64,000 nt of DNA. Origin: Ctenosaura bakeri (taxonomy: Eukaryota > Chordata > Lepidosauria > Squamata > Iguanidae). Below are positions 22,060 through 31,579 of the stretch, piece by piece. Numbering within the stretch: the first letter of the stretch is position 1; each line of letters begins with the position of its first letter. Under the pieces are notes generated by a model, which did not search any database, was not told the DNA's origin, and worked only from the letters and a program-made list of their open reading frames with translations. The stretch is taken from NCBI GenBank assembly GCA_948474755.1, contig CAOLHI010000075.1:682001-746000 (forward strand), in the 5' to 3' direction. Both the position numbers and the translations under genes were made by a program.

Positions 22060-22625
22060 TGCTTTCAACTGTCATGAAGCTGATTTTGTCTTAGGGCAGT
22101 GCTTTAAAGGAGATACTTCTAAGTCAGCCTATCAACCACCCTGCTCATATCTTGCCAGCTCAGGATCATGGTCTCCTTGATATAGTCTATCCATCTGTAA
22201 TGTGATCTTCCTCTTTTCCTAATGTCTTCTATCTTACTAAGCAGTATTGTCTTTTCTAGTGAATCATATCTTATCATGGTAGATCTGACATATGATAGTC
22301 TCCATTTTTAGCCATCTTGGCTTCTAGGGAGAGTTCAAGATTGATTTGCTCTAGGACCTATGTGTTTGTCATTTTAGCAATGCAGGTTATCGGCAGAACT
22401 CTTCTCCAGCACCGCATTTCAAATGAATTGATTTTCTTCCTATCAGGTTTCTTCCCTATCCAGCTTTTACAACCACAGACAGAAACTGGAAATACGATGG
22501 CATGGACAATGCTAACATTAGTATTCAATTATATATTTTTATACTTGTGGATCTTGTCTAGTTCCTTCATAGCTGCCCTTCCAAGTCTTAGTCTTCTTCT
22601 GATTTTTTGACTGCAGTCTCCATTG
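22060..22625 (-). mobile_element. Bov-B/RTE LINE, ORF2 C-terminal fragment
   Basis: On the minus strand 22,625-22,530 reads RRRLRLGRAAMKELDKI, a typical piece of the Bov-B/RTE reverse transcriptase C-terminal region. The following text, including reverse complements of 'gaactcttctccagcacc' and 'catcttggcttctaggga', is the usual downstream part. Bov-B LINEs are the likely mobilisers of the SINEs whose tails share this family's 3' end. The fragment is 5'-truncated and its frame is broken. Confidence 0.7.
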
Positions 22626-23239
22626 CACACGCAGAGCCTAGTGCTGTTAGGGGGAAAAACCACACATGCACAAGAATTTGAGTGAAAATAAGCCACAATG
22701 TTATTGGCCACAGATGTAACAGGGTTGGCATGCACATGGGTCCTGTATTTACCATTCAGGCATCAGCCAACTTGCCTGGAATCATTTTGGTGTCAGGTGT
22801 GAGAGCCATCTGTACACCCAGGAGTGCAATGGATGTGTGCAACTGCTGTTCAGTGCATGCCTGCTTCCTCTTCTGCACTCCTAGTAGGTCCTGTATTTAC
22901 CATGGCCAACCCTTGCCAGCTGTAGCCAATGCCAGCACATGCCAACACATGGACTGCACTCTGCCTATCTCCAACAGGTCTTTACCCCAAAGGCTACCAT
23001 TTGTCCTAGAGTTCCCACTTGTCTGTGAACAGTTATCTGCCTGAGACCACCAGCTGTGTGCTCCTGCTTGCTGTACTGCTGAATGCAGTCCCAGTCACTG
23101 CACCACATGTTCTTCCCACTGTCTTTCCTCCAGCTGCTGCCCCTTATCCCTGTTCTTTCTGCTGCCTTCGTGGTAGCTTCACTCTCTGCCTAGTGTCATC
23201 CAGTGTCATCACTGTTTGGCCTCTTTGCATCTTTTGTTC

Positions 23240-24130
23240 TTTTATGAGTGAACCTGCCACTTGTACCAGAAAACATGTTACCCTCCTGCGCCCCCAGACC
23301 CAGACGTATGTAACCCTCAAATGCCCTGGATTTCCATCTTCCTATCATCTAAATGGTCTCACGGGGAGCCCACATATGTCTGCTGCTGTGGCAGCTCCAG
23401 TACAGAAAGAGTGCCACCAAAGTCCTATGCTGAGAGTTGCAGATGCCTAAGTCAAGCCGTAAGGACCACTACTGGTTGGAATCTGGACAGACAAGTACCG
23501 TCTGAGCCCGTGGTGGATTTTGGGCTAAGAACCTGTGGAGAGCCTTGACTAGGCATGGGCCAGGGCCAGAAGATAGCCTGCAACCGAACAGTGGCAACCT
23601 GACCCAGCTGGTCTCCATTTGACTTACAGACCCTGATGCTGACAGACTCCTCTGTGTAGGAGTTGTTCCCCACCTGAAGTGCCTTCCCAGAGTGATCGGT
23701 CTTGGATCCAGCTACCAACTCACCTACCCTAAAGGCCCTGAAGAAGACCACTGTGTACTCTTTTTTAAACAACTTCACATCCTCCTGAGATTCGCAGATG
23801 GCTGGCAGGACTCTGGTAAACTTGTGAAGGAGCTGAAAGATTTTAGACCTCCTACCATCCACCCTGCTAGGAGCCATTCTCCTCCACGTTTCCATGGTCT
23901 TCTTAATTAGAAAAGTGGCATAGGGATCCTCAAACTCTTTTATCTTGCTGAAGAAAGATAGGTCTGCAATATTCCAGGCCATAGACTGGGGTGGGGGGAC
24001 AAGCCCAACTCTCTCTAATGCACTAAAAACCACAGAAACCAGTGACCCTTGTGCCACTCCAAGTTCCCTATCAAAGTCCAAGAAACTAGCCAGACCCTTA
24101 GAGTACGTCTGCAATGTGGCATGTGTGACT
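23240..24130 (-). pseudogene. DIRS-order tyrosine recombinase remnant
   Basis: An open frame of 220 codons (24,114-23,452) holds the N-terminal helical domain (TYSKGLASFLDFDRELG) and the start of the catalytic domain (FFRAFRVGELVAGSK), whose Arg in FRVGEL is the first catalytic Arg. After frame changes, the second box reads HSFCTGAATAAD near 23,385-23,420, with the usual Arg of HSFR replaced by Cys. The last box, IGRWKSRAFEGYIRLG, lies near 23,300-23,350 and contains the nucleophilic Tyr. The enzyme would cut and rejoin DNA during integration; the lost Arg and the frame breaks make this copy inactive. Confidence 0.85.
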
Positions 24131-24139
24131 GAATAAAGT

Positions 24140-24521
24140 ACTAGAGTGGCTTAGGGAGCTGGGTATGTTCAGACTGCAGAAGAGAAGGTTAATAGGGGAC
24201 ATGATAGTCATGTTTAAATATTTGAAGGGATGTCATGTCGAGGAGAAAGCAGGCTTGTTTTCTGCTGCTCCAGAGACTAGGACAAGGAGCAATGGATTCA
24301 AATTGTGGGTAAAGAGTTTCCACTTAAACCTCAGGAAGAACTTCTTGACAGTCAGAGCTGTCCAGTAGTGGAATGTGCTGCCTTGGAGTGTGGTAGAGTC
24401 TCTTTCTTTGGAGGTTTTTAAGCAGAGGCTGGATGGCCATCTGTTGGGTTCCTGCATGGCAGGGGGTTGGACTGGATGGCCCCTGGGGTCTCTTCCAACT
24501 CTATGATTCTGTGATTCTACT
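24140..24521 (+). mobile_element. CR1 LINE 3' end inserted in DIRS element
   Basis: It starts near 'ggcttagggagctgggtatg' and runs through the RT C-terminal tail into the 3' UTR, ending in 'ctctatgattctgtgattct'. It parallels 33,070-33,449 closely. It separates the RNase H tail from the recombinase start of the DIRS-order element and is therefore younger than that element. Confidence 0.85.
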
Positions 24522-24534
24522 TCCTGCATCACGC

Positions 24535-25260
24535 TGTGTTCCCAAGGCTCCACATTTCTTTTGGAAATGATGCCAGCTGGAAGTCTGCCTCTGGTGCTAG
24601 TGAACAGAGCCTGTCTACCTGAAATCAAGGCAGGGAGTCTGCAATCCCATTATCCAAGATTGAAACATAGCGTGCCAATAAACAGATCAAAATCATCCTG
24701 TGAACTAGCCTCATCACTCTCTCAGACGTAGATGATTGCTGGTTGATAATGGCAACCAAGTCCTGGTTATGACACCAAAAACAAAACCTTTTGTCCTGAA
24801 AGTGGTCAGTCCAGATGGCAAAGGCCACTACTATAGGGAACAGTTCCAGGAAGGTGAGTTCTCACACAATCTTGTCTTGTAGTGACTCATTTGGCCACCT
24901 ATGGGCACACCAATGCCCACTGTAATACACCCCAAGTCCAATGCTCCCTGCCACATCTGGTTGCACTTGCAGCTTCCACACTTCTTGCCAGAGTGAGACC
25001 CATTCTACCCCTCCAGGAATGTGATCCAAATAGCTAAATCCTCCTTAACATAATCTTTCTTATAAATGCTAGATTGGAAATTGCCTCCAATTGGAAAGTA
25101 GGCAATTTCTCTATCAACAGATGGTGGGGAAGAATCTGGGATACATGAGTGCTGGAAAAGCCTGGCGCATAATGGAAGGTTAACAAAAGGTTGCACCACA
25201 CAGGACAACTTTGAAAAAATTTGGCACCCTTTTGTTGATTTTATGAATGACACACCATAC
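24535..25260 (-). pseudogene. DIRS-order RNase H remnant
   Basis: Minus-strand frames give DYVKEDLAIWITFLEG (25,060-25,010), then FCFWCHNQDLVAIINQQSS and VMRLVHRMILICLL (24,800-24,680), and ILDNGIADSLP (24,660-24,625). These are the standard RNase H blocks of DIRS-order elements, with the catalytic Asp changed to His in WCHNQ (usually WCDNQ). The tail DRLCSLAPEADF leads into the CR1 insertion. Confidence 0.8.
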
Positions 25261-25789
25261 CTACACTGGAGCTCTCACCATGCGGTTCAGAACTCTGGTT
25301 GAGCACTCCATGGTAGTGATTCTTGTTGTAACCTTTTTCTACTTTGTATTGTCTTTGTACCGTGTTTTACTTTGTATTGTCCTTTGGAATTTTTAATATA
25401 TTTTTTTTTTAAAAAAAAAACATAACTGGTGCTGCAGATTCTGTGGTGTGAGGCCTCGGATGCAGCCGTAATCCTTGCCAGTCAGACACAAAAAGCTCTC
25501 TCTGGAGACGCCACTTTGCAAGCAGAGTTTAGGTGGCTGAGCAGGACCTGCACTTCCTTAAGGGTGGCATTTTGCAAGCAAGCAAGCAGGCGAGAAAGCC
25601 ATGCCCTAAATGCCTGCAATTTATTATGCAGCAGGTGAGAAATCCCCCTGCACTGTGTCTAACATGCTTCCGAGGTAGGCCAATGAACTGGCTGGACCTT
25701 CTGTCTTGCCTGGTGCTAGCTGGACCCCTAACTCTGTGGTTAGCTCTTGGAAAATCCCTAACAATTTGGCACACGTACATGACCCAGCT
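25261..25789 (-). other. Degraded middle part of the DIRS-order element
   Basis: Sequence between the RT and RNase H blocks. A T/A-rich run lies at 25,395-25,420. Frames here are not clearly assignable; the 69- to 97-codon frames on both strands look like chance. Confidence 0.4.
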
Positions 25790-26195
25790 CCTCCCACCTA
25801 GAAGAAGTCATCCAGGTAGTGGGTGATGAAAGGGAAGCCCACCCAGACTTTCATGGGCCATTCTAAGAAGGTACTAAAAGTCTTGAAAGGTGCACAACTA
25901 ACTGAGCACCCATGAGCATGGATTTGTTGTAATATCATACCCAATGGAATTTGAAACTCAGCAGTCAGAAATCCTCAGGGTGCATTCAGAGCAGGCAAAA
26001 TGCAGACTGAATATCATACTTTTCCATGAGAGCCCCCAGACTGCATGCCCATACCGGTTGGACTACCTAGTCAAAGGAGGCATACCACATGGAACAGAAC
26101 TCCAGGGGATGGTGTTATTGACCGATGTCCCCCTTGGATAAGAAAGATGGTGAATTAGCCTAAACTCACCAGGCACTTTCTTAGGGACCACACAC
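25790..26195 (-). pseudogene. DIRS-order reverse transcriptase remnant
   Basis: Minus-strand reading from the provirus junction gives VVPKKVPGEFRLIHHLSYP (26,190-26,130), then SVNNTIPWSS, then CTFQDF and YLLRMAHESLGGL in broken frames, and HYLDDFF near 25,800-25,820, which holds the YLDD polymerase box. These blocks are diagnostic for the DIRS/Ngaro RT family. Stops and frame changes show that it is dead. Confidence 0.85.
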
Positions 26196-26199
26196 AAAG

Positions 26200-27057
26200 T
26201 GTTACCGCAGTTGCTAGCTCAGATTTGTGGGATATTAAATATCACTTTGATATCAATAATTCAGCCTTATTTACTTATTCCTCTCCATGTGCTGCGAGGC
26301 TCCTGGACAAGCTCGCAGACAGGCACGGCCGCTAATCATTGTAATATTCCAAACAAATACAGGCAGGCCAGAAACAGCCATCCCGCCACTTCAGGAGACC
26401 TCAAGAACTCCCTGCCCCGAGCAGAAGGCTTGATTAGGAGAATCCTCATCTGTCAAGCACTCTGCGTTTGCATACTGTCTACTCTATTGACAATTCAGAC
26501 TTGACTCAATCATGCTAAATTATGACCTTTCGGAGGCCTTGTCTCCAGCCAGAAACTCATTGTTTTCTCCAGGTACGGACTAGCCTACAGCCACATTTTC
26601 CCCTATAAGAACCCCTGACTTTGAGAGCTTCATTGGATCGCTCCCAACTTCCATCCCACCTTGCTGCTGCTTTGCTTGGCGAGCCTTCCCCTCAGTCTCA
26701 CGTACTGAGAAACTTCATCTCTACGAACTTCTGCTGCAGACTTCCCAGGCTTCAGGACATACTGACGACCTCCTCTAAAAATCCCTCTATCCCACTCCAA
26801 CCTTTATTTCTCTAGTTATCTGAGTGAGTGTGCTGCATACACTGTTTGATTGTATTTTAATAAAAACCACAATTATTATTTCAATTCTGTTTGCTCCTTG
26901 ACTCGACCTGACCCCATAGACATTGGATAAAAGATCTCACGCCGCTACCCTCCCTCTCATATTGCTAGCTTGTGCTCTTTGACTAATTTCCCCAACTTGT
27001 ATAATTTGGAGCGCACTTAGGTGTCCCTCCCGGGGACCCCCAGAAATCAGGGTAATA
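26200..27057 (+). repeat. 5' LTR of the deleted retrovirus
   Basis: It starts TGTTACCGCAG and ends CAGGGTAATA, near-palindromic TGTTAC/GTAACA termini. It has a TATA-type 'cccctataagaacccc' near 26,602 and AATAAA at 26,859-26,864. It is related along its length to the solo LTRs at 19,502 and 48,282. The next bases, GAGTGGTGGAGCAACGC, may include a primer-binding site starting TGG; I cannot assign the tRNA. Confidence 0.85.
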
Positions 27058-28041
27058 GAGTGGTGGAGCAACGCGGGCAACCCCTGTGCCCCTAATTTGA
27101 GTAGGAGTTGCAAACCTTTTCAAATCAGGCTGGTATAGACTTAGGGAACGGCTGGTCAAGTTGCTAGAACTCTGCTAGGCAGGAACACGTGTGTGTGTGT
27201 GTGTGTGTGTATGTGAAATCTGTGTGCTTGAGCTCCAGGAGCTACTCTATCTGGGCTGGAAATCCGCTCCCCTTTCTTGCTTGGTTTGTATATGTCAGCT
27301 GTCCCGGCATGGTCACTGCTGGCCCTTGGGTAGTGAATCATTGTCCAATAGCAAGGCGTGTGCACAAACTGTCCTGGGAATCACATCCCTAACTTGGGGT
27401 CTATCGGGGCTGGGATCCAAAGTGCTAGGGCATTAGGAACAGTCCACACACACTCAACACATTAGTGGCAAGGCAACAGCACTTAGGGAAGAAATTTCCC
27501 CTCACCCAGTGTAGAACGCGGGTGTGTCCCGTTTGTAGTTTTGAAAACATGGGTGCGTCCCGGCTGTTTAAATTTCTGCTAGCAAAGTAGATGCGGGTGG
27601 TGATTCCCAACCTAGCGTAGGGTTTTATAAAGTTTAGCCTGAGGTGTCGGAAGGTACCCCTCACCCAAAAAACTGTTAGGGATGGTTCAGTTTTTTTTCC
27701 TTGCCTCTTTTCTTCCGCTGCTTGGCCAGGCAGTGCTGTAAGTTCCACTGGGTTCGTCTCCCCACTTCATTGGCAGGCAGAGTACTCATGAAGGTTTTCC
27801 CCAGAGTCTAGGTGACTCTCCCTGTCCCTGAACCGTTTCCTCATCCTTTTGTCCCTAAGCTGTTGAGGTGAAAGGCCGGGCTTAGGTGTGCAAAATGACC
27901 CTTGTTAGGCAGGCTGGAGTTAGGTTCCTTTTCCTCTTCCCTCACGAAGTTCCGCAGTGTTCGTTTCCCTAGAATCTCCCAGGGGTCTCAGTGATCCTAC
28001 CCTTCCCTCCAGATCCTGGTCCTTTTTATAGTAGTTTGAAG
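27058..28041 (+). other. Retroviral leader region with (GT)n run
   Basis: About 1 kb lies between the LTR and the gag start codon. A (GT)n run is at 27,188-27,212. No domain-bearing frame is seen. A leader of this length would hold packaging and splice signals, but none can be proved by eye. Confidence 0.5.
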
Positions 28042-29568
28042 ATGTCTGAGAGCAGCAAGGTTGCTGTGAAAGACCTCATGTTAAAGAGGGAGGTCAAGGG
28101 CAAGCTTGAGAAGTGGGTCCTCAGCAAAGGGAAATGTCCCTGGAAGGAGTCTAGCTTCCAGACAGCAGACCCCTTTCCCACGTTAAGGGAGGTATACGCT
28201 CAGGCGCGCCAGTCAGAGAACCCGTTCGGGCCCTCAAAGGATGCTTTGGCCGCCTGGGGACTTTGGCTGACCGCCAGAGATGCCTCAAAGGCCCTGGTTG
28301 AGACCAGAGATAAGTTAGGAGAGGTAGAGAAAGAAAATGCCCGGCTTCATGCTGAGATGGAGGCTCTGCGCGCGGACAAAGTAAAGTTCGCATCTGTCAC
28401 GCAGGCAACCTCACAAAAACTGAGTGCTGCCACCTTGCAGGCTCAGACATGGGAGGAGAAGGCTCACATCTTAGAGGCTGAGCTTGCTCATGCCCGGTCT
28501 GCAGCCAAGTTTATGGTGGGCCAAGTGAAGGAACAGCATGAGGCTGTCAGTCATGAGGCCTGCCGTAGACAGATAGAAGTGCTAGAGAGTCAGCTCCACA
28601 CCCGCAAAACCTTGTTCTCTGTGGTGTGCCCTGAACTTCTCCCCTCGTTCGCCCATGAGGAGCCGCTGCCAGAGGACGCTCTGGCCACCCTTCCCCACAA
28701 CCCGGACTGGAGTGACCACAGGGTTCCAGTTCAGCCTGTAGAGACCCACTCAATGACTAAAAGAGTAGCCCCCACAGGAGAGGGAGGCGCAGATAGAGCA
28801 GAGGTGTGGGAGACCCAAGAAATTGAGACGAGGGTCCCCTGGAGAGCCACCGAGGCCATGGCGATAGCAGATCAGCTTGGCCCTCTCAACAAACAAACAG
28901 GGATCATGTAGTTAAATGCAGTGATCCATTCTCACCTGACAGCCAACGGCCAGGACTTAACGCAGCTGGCCAGGCTTTGCATGTCACCTACGGAACTCCC
29001 TACACTGGAATCAGTCATGGCGGCTCAAGGTTTAGTGAGACTCGAGGCCCACAACTGGATGAGGGAGGTGATAAGGATTTTGTGGCCAGGACAAAGTGCT
29101 AGCGTGTTATACGTCATGGAGCAACAGGGTCCACGAGAGAACCCCGAAGCTTGCGTGGCTCGGAAGCAGCTTCTGGCCATATTAGCAGGAAAGGTCCCCT
29201 TGGCCCTGGGTGGCTACAACTTCAACAACATGAAATTCAAGACTCTCCTTTATGGAGGCTTGAACCACGAAACTAAAATGGCCCTGGGACTCATTGATCC
29301 CAAGACAACACCTTGGGAAAATTTTAATGACAACCTCCGGAGAGTCGCTGACCTGCTCCGTGAGGCTGGAGCCCTGAAATCCCCTCCAAAGGCAAGCTGG
29401 AAAGGGGCTGGGAATTGGGAGCCTGTACAGGAGGTAACTTACTCCAATTATGGCCCCCACTCCCAGCATAGAAAATCGGCCCTGACTTCAGTCCCCAGAG
29501 GGAACTGGAACTCCTGTCCCCCCTCCAGGACAGGATTACAGAGGAAGGCAGGAGCACTGGCAAGGTAG
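28042..29568 (+). pseudogene. gag: Retroviral gag-like ORF with one in-frame TAG
   Basis: From ATG 28,042 (MSESSKVAVK) one frame runs to a stop at 29,566-29,568 with a single TAG at 28,909-28,911, giving halves of 289 and about 218 codons. The first half is largely coiled coil: long heptad-rich helices with EKENARLHAEMEALRADK and EEKAHILEAELAHA around residues 85-190. The second half looks capsid-like, including YNFNNMKFKTLLYGGL and GLIDPKTTPWENFNDNL. No CCHC zinc knuckle is visible in it or in the 360 bp after it. Gag would form the particle shell. The ORF is unusually well kept beside the deleted pol. The retroviral class is uncertain; a long coiled coil without a zinc knuckle is also seen in foamy-virus Gag, but the overall identity is not established. 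Confidence 0.7.
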
Positions 29569-29929
29569 AGAGTCCCGCAGTCAGCCCAGCAAGGCAGGGA
29601 ATTCCTCTCCTCTGCCCTCAGCTTCAAAACAGACCGCGGACAATGGTGCTCATAGGGAGACGTTCAGCGGCTCTGACCAGACTGCCAAGTCCTACTCAGC
29701 TGATCGAGTACAGATCTGGGGAATTTTGAGGAGACTCGGACTGGACATGAGCCAGTTTGATGGGAGACCCATGATCGCACCCCTTGATGCCCTAGACAGG
29801 CATCTACTGCTGGGAAATAGCCAGCCTGTGAATGCAGTGAACAACAGTCCTCCTCCGGCTGGATATTACCCCGACTTAGAGCTGTCAGGATAGGGGTGCC
29901 CTCGGTCCGGGAGTCTCCCCAAGAACATT

Positions 29930-30195
29930 GTGGCTCAGCTGATGACCGACAAATGGGGGAGATTCTGGGTGAAGGCAGGCATAGGGACTGAGAGGGATAA
30001 GACTTTTGCCACCCTTCTTGTGGACTCTGGTGCAGCGCTGAATGTGCTGCACCCTAATTTAGTGAGACAGGGTGAGCCCACCCCAGACGCTATCCGTTTG
30101 ACCAGGTACAGCGGGGGTGGGGGATCCAAACTAAGCCCTCCAAAGGACACAAGTGCCCAGGGCACACTAGAACTAAGCCGATTGCCTCTCCTCCT
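29930..30195 (+). pseudogene. pro: Retroviral protease remnant, truncated by deletion
   Basis: The frame, different from gag, reads FATLLVDSGAALNVLHPNL with the Asp-Ser-Gly active-site triplet of retroviral aspartic proteases. The C-terminal part fuses at about 30,196 to LTR sequence, so the flap region and all of pol are missing. Confidence 0.75.
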
Positions 30196-30386
30196 GACAC
30201 AATTATTATTTCAATTCTGTTTGCTCCTTGACTCAGCCTGACCCCATAGACATTGGGTAAAAGATCTCACTCCGTTGCCCTGCCTCATGTATTGCTGGCT
30301 TGTGCTCTTTGACTAATTTCCCCAACTTGTATAATTTGGAGCACACTTAGGTGTCCCTCATGGGACCCCAAGAAATCAGGGTAACA
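30196..30386 (+). repeat. Truncated 3' LTR of the deleted retrovirus
   Basis: It corresponds to about the last 190 bp of the 5' LTR (26,868-27,057), from 'acaattattatttcaattct' to GTAACA. It is followed by the target duplication AAAG. Confidence 0.85.
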
Positions 30387-30390
30387 AAAG

Positions 30391-30600
30391 GTGGAATGGA
30401 GGCTCAGCACAGATGTCAGCCACCCACCTCACCATGGAGCCATGAGCACAGCGAAGCCAATCTGAGCAGCAAACTTGCTGCCTGGTAAGTCTGGCAGCCT
30501 GAATTCTGATTGATGACTGAGCCAAGGCACATCAATTTCCTTCTGAACTCAAGTACAGAATCCTTCAGTTTCTTCTTCTGCTTCTGTTGTTGGAGCATAA
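30391..30600 (-). mobile_element. Upstream part of the DIRS-order element
   Basis: Past the retroviral target duplication, minus-strand reading in broken frames gives an AEPPFH-type piece directly upstream of the RT block VVPKK at 26,190, as expected if the retrovirus split one DIRS-order RT. Further upstream the text is too decayed to follow. Confidence 0.45.
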
Positions 30601-30619
30601 ACTTGGATTATATTTATAT

Positions 30620-31378
30620 TGTCTCAAGTATCTCTACACTAATGTACAGAGCATGGGGAATAAGCAAGAACTCCAACTCATAGTATAACAAAATAAATAT
30701 GATTTAACACGCATCACTGAAACCTGGTGGGATGAATCTCAAGATTGGAATGTAGGAATAGGGGAGTATAACTTGTTTTGCAGAAATAGACCAAACAAGA
30801 AAGGAGGAGGAGTAGCCTTATATTTCAAGGATGTTTTCACCTGTGAAGAGATCCAGGACTTAAATCTGAGAAGCCAAGTTAAGAGCATCTGGATAAGAAT
30901 TAAGGGAGCGAGAAACAATAGGGATGTGATTGTGGGGGATTGCTACAGGCCTCCGGGCCAGCCTGAGGACTCAGATGAGGCCTTCCTGGAGCACATGACC
31001 ACACATTCAAAAAGGAGAGATGCCGTGTTAATGGAAGATTTCAATTATCCTGATATTTGTTGGCAGTCAAATTCTGCAAAGACAGCAAGGTCCAACAGGT
31101 TCCTTGCTTGCCTTCCAGACAATTTCATGGTCCAGAAGGTGGAAGAGGCGACAAGGGGATCGGCTATTTTAAATCTGATCCTGACCAACAGGGATGACCT
31201 AGTAGATGAGGTGGAGCTGGTGGGATCCTTAGGAGGGAGTAACCATGCTCTTTTGGAGTTTGTTATTCAGTGGGAAGGAGAAGCCAAGTGTAGCCAGACA
31301 TGCATCCTAAACTTTAGGAAGCTGATTTCTCTAAACTTAGAGAGTTACTTGCTGAAATCCCATGGTCAAGAATACTAA
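30620..31378 (+). pseudogene. CR1 endonuclease domain, inactivated
   Basis: The frame before 30,773 holds NVQSMGNKQELQL and ITETWWDESQDW, interrupted by one stop. The open part from 30,773 gives GGGVALYFKD, VGDCYRPPGQ, MEDFNYPDICW and LGGSNHALLEF. These are the APE-type endonuclease motifs. The usual GDFN is EDFN here, and the usual SDH near the end is SNH, so a catalytic Asp is lost. The enzyme nicks target DNA to start reverse transcription. The frame ends at 31,376-31,378. Confidence 0.88.
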
Positions 31379-31579
31379 AAGAAAAAGGAGATCATGACGG
31401 ATGGGAGTTTCTTAAAAGTGAGATACTGAAGGCACAATTAAAAACTGTGCCAATAAAGGAGGAAAAATGGCAGGTGTCTAAAGAAACCGGAATGGTTGAC
31501 TGAAGAACTCTCAGCTGAGCTAAGTGTTAAAAGAAACATGTACAGGAAATGAAAAAATGGTGAAACCACCAAAGAGGAA

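Larger units (their letters stand above)
23230..26199 (-). mobile_element. DIRS-order (tyrosine recombinase) retrotransposon, decayed
   Basis: Read on the minus strand, the order is RT (26,195-25,790), RNase H (about 25,260-24,540) and tyrosine recombinase (24,130-23,240). There is no methyltransferase domain between RNase H and the recombinase, which resembles the Ngaro arrangement. DIRS-order elements integrate through a tyrosine recombinase rather than a DDE integrase and make no target duplication. A CR1 tail interrupts it at about 24,140-24,521, and a retrovirus inserted at 26,200 separates it from its upstream part at 30,391-30,600. Many frame breaks and stops are present. Confidence 0.85.
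26200..30386 (+). mobile_element. Internally deleted endogenous retrovirus
   Basis: A full 5' LTR (26,200-27,057), a leader, a gag-like gene, a protease piece and a truncated 3' LTR (about 30,196-30,386) form one insertion. The tetramer AAAG lies just outside both ends (26,196-26,199 and 30,387-30,390), which shows that this is one original provirus that lost pol, any env and the first two thirds of the 3' LTR by internal deletion. The deletion joins protease sequence to the LTR near 'gacacaattattatttc'. The common parts of the two LTRs differ at about a dozen of 190 positions, so it is not recent. It is inserted in the RT of a DIRS-order element. Confidence 0.85.

Noticed and set aside
22682..23548. 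Plus-strand frames of 95-143 codons rich in Cys and Pro
   Set aside because: They run antisense over the recombinase part of the DIRS-order element and its downstream region; no secretion or domain pattern holds up.
27189..27436. Plus-strand frames beginning with Cys-Val repeats
   Set aside because: They are translations of the (GT)n run in the retroviral leader.
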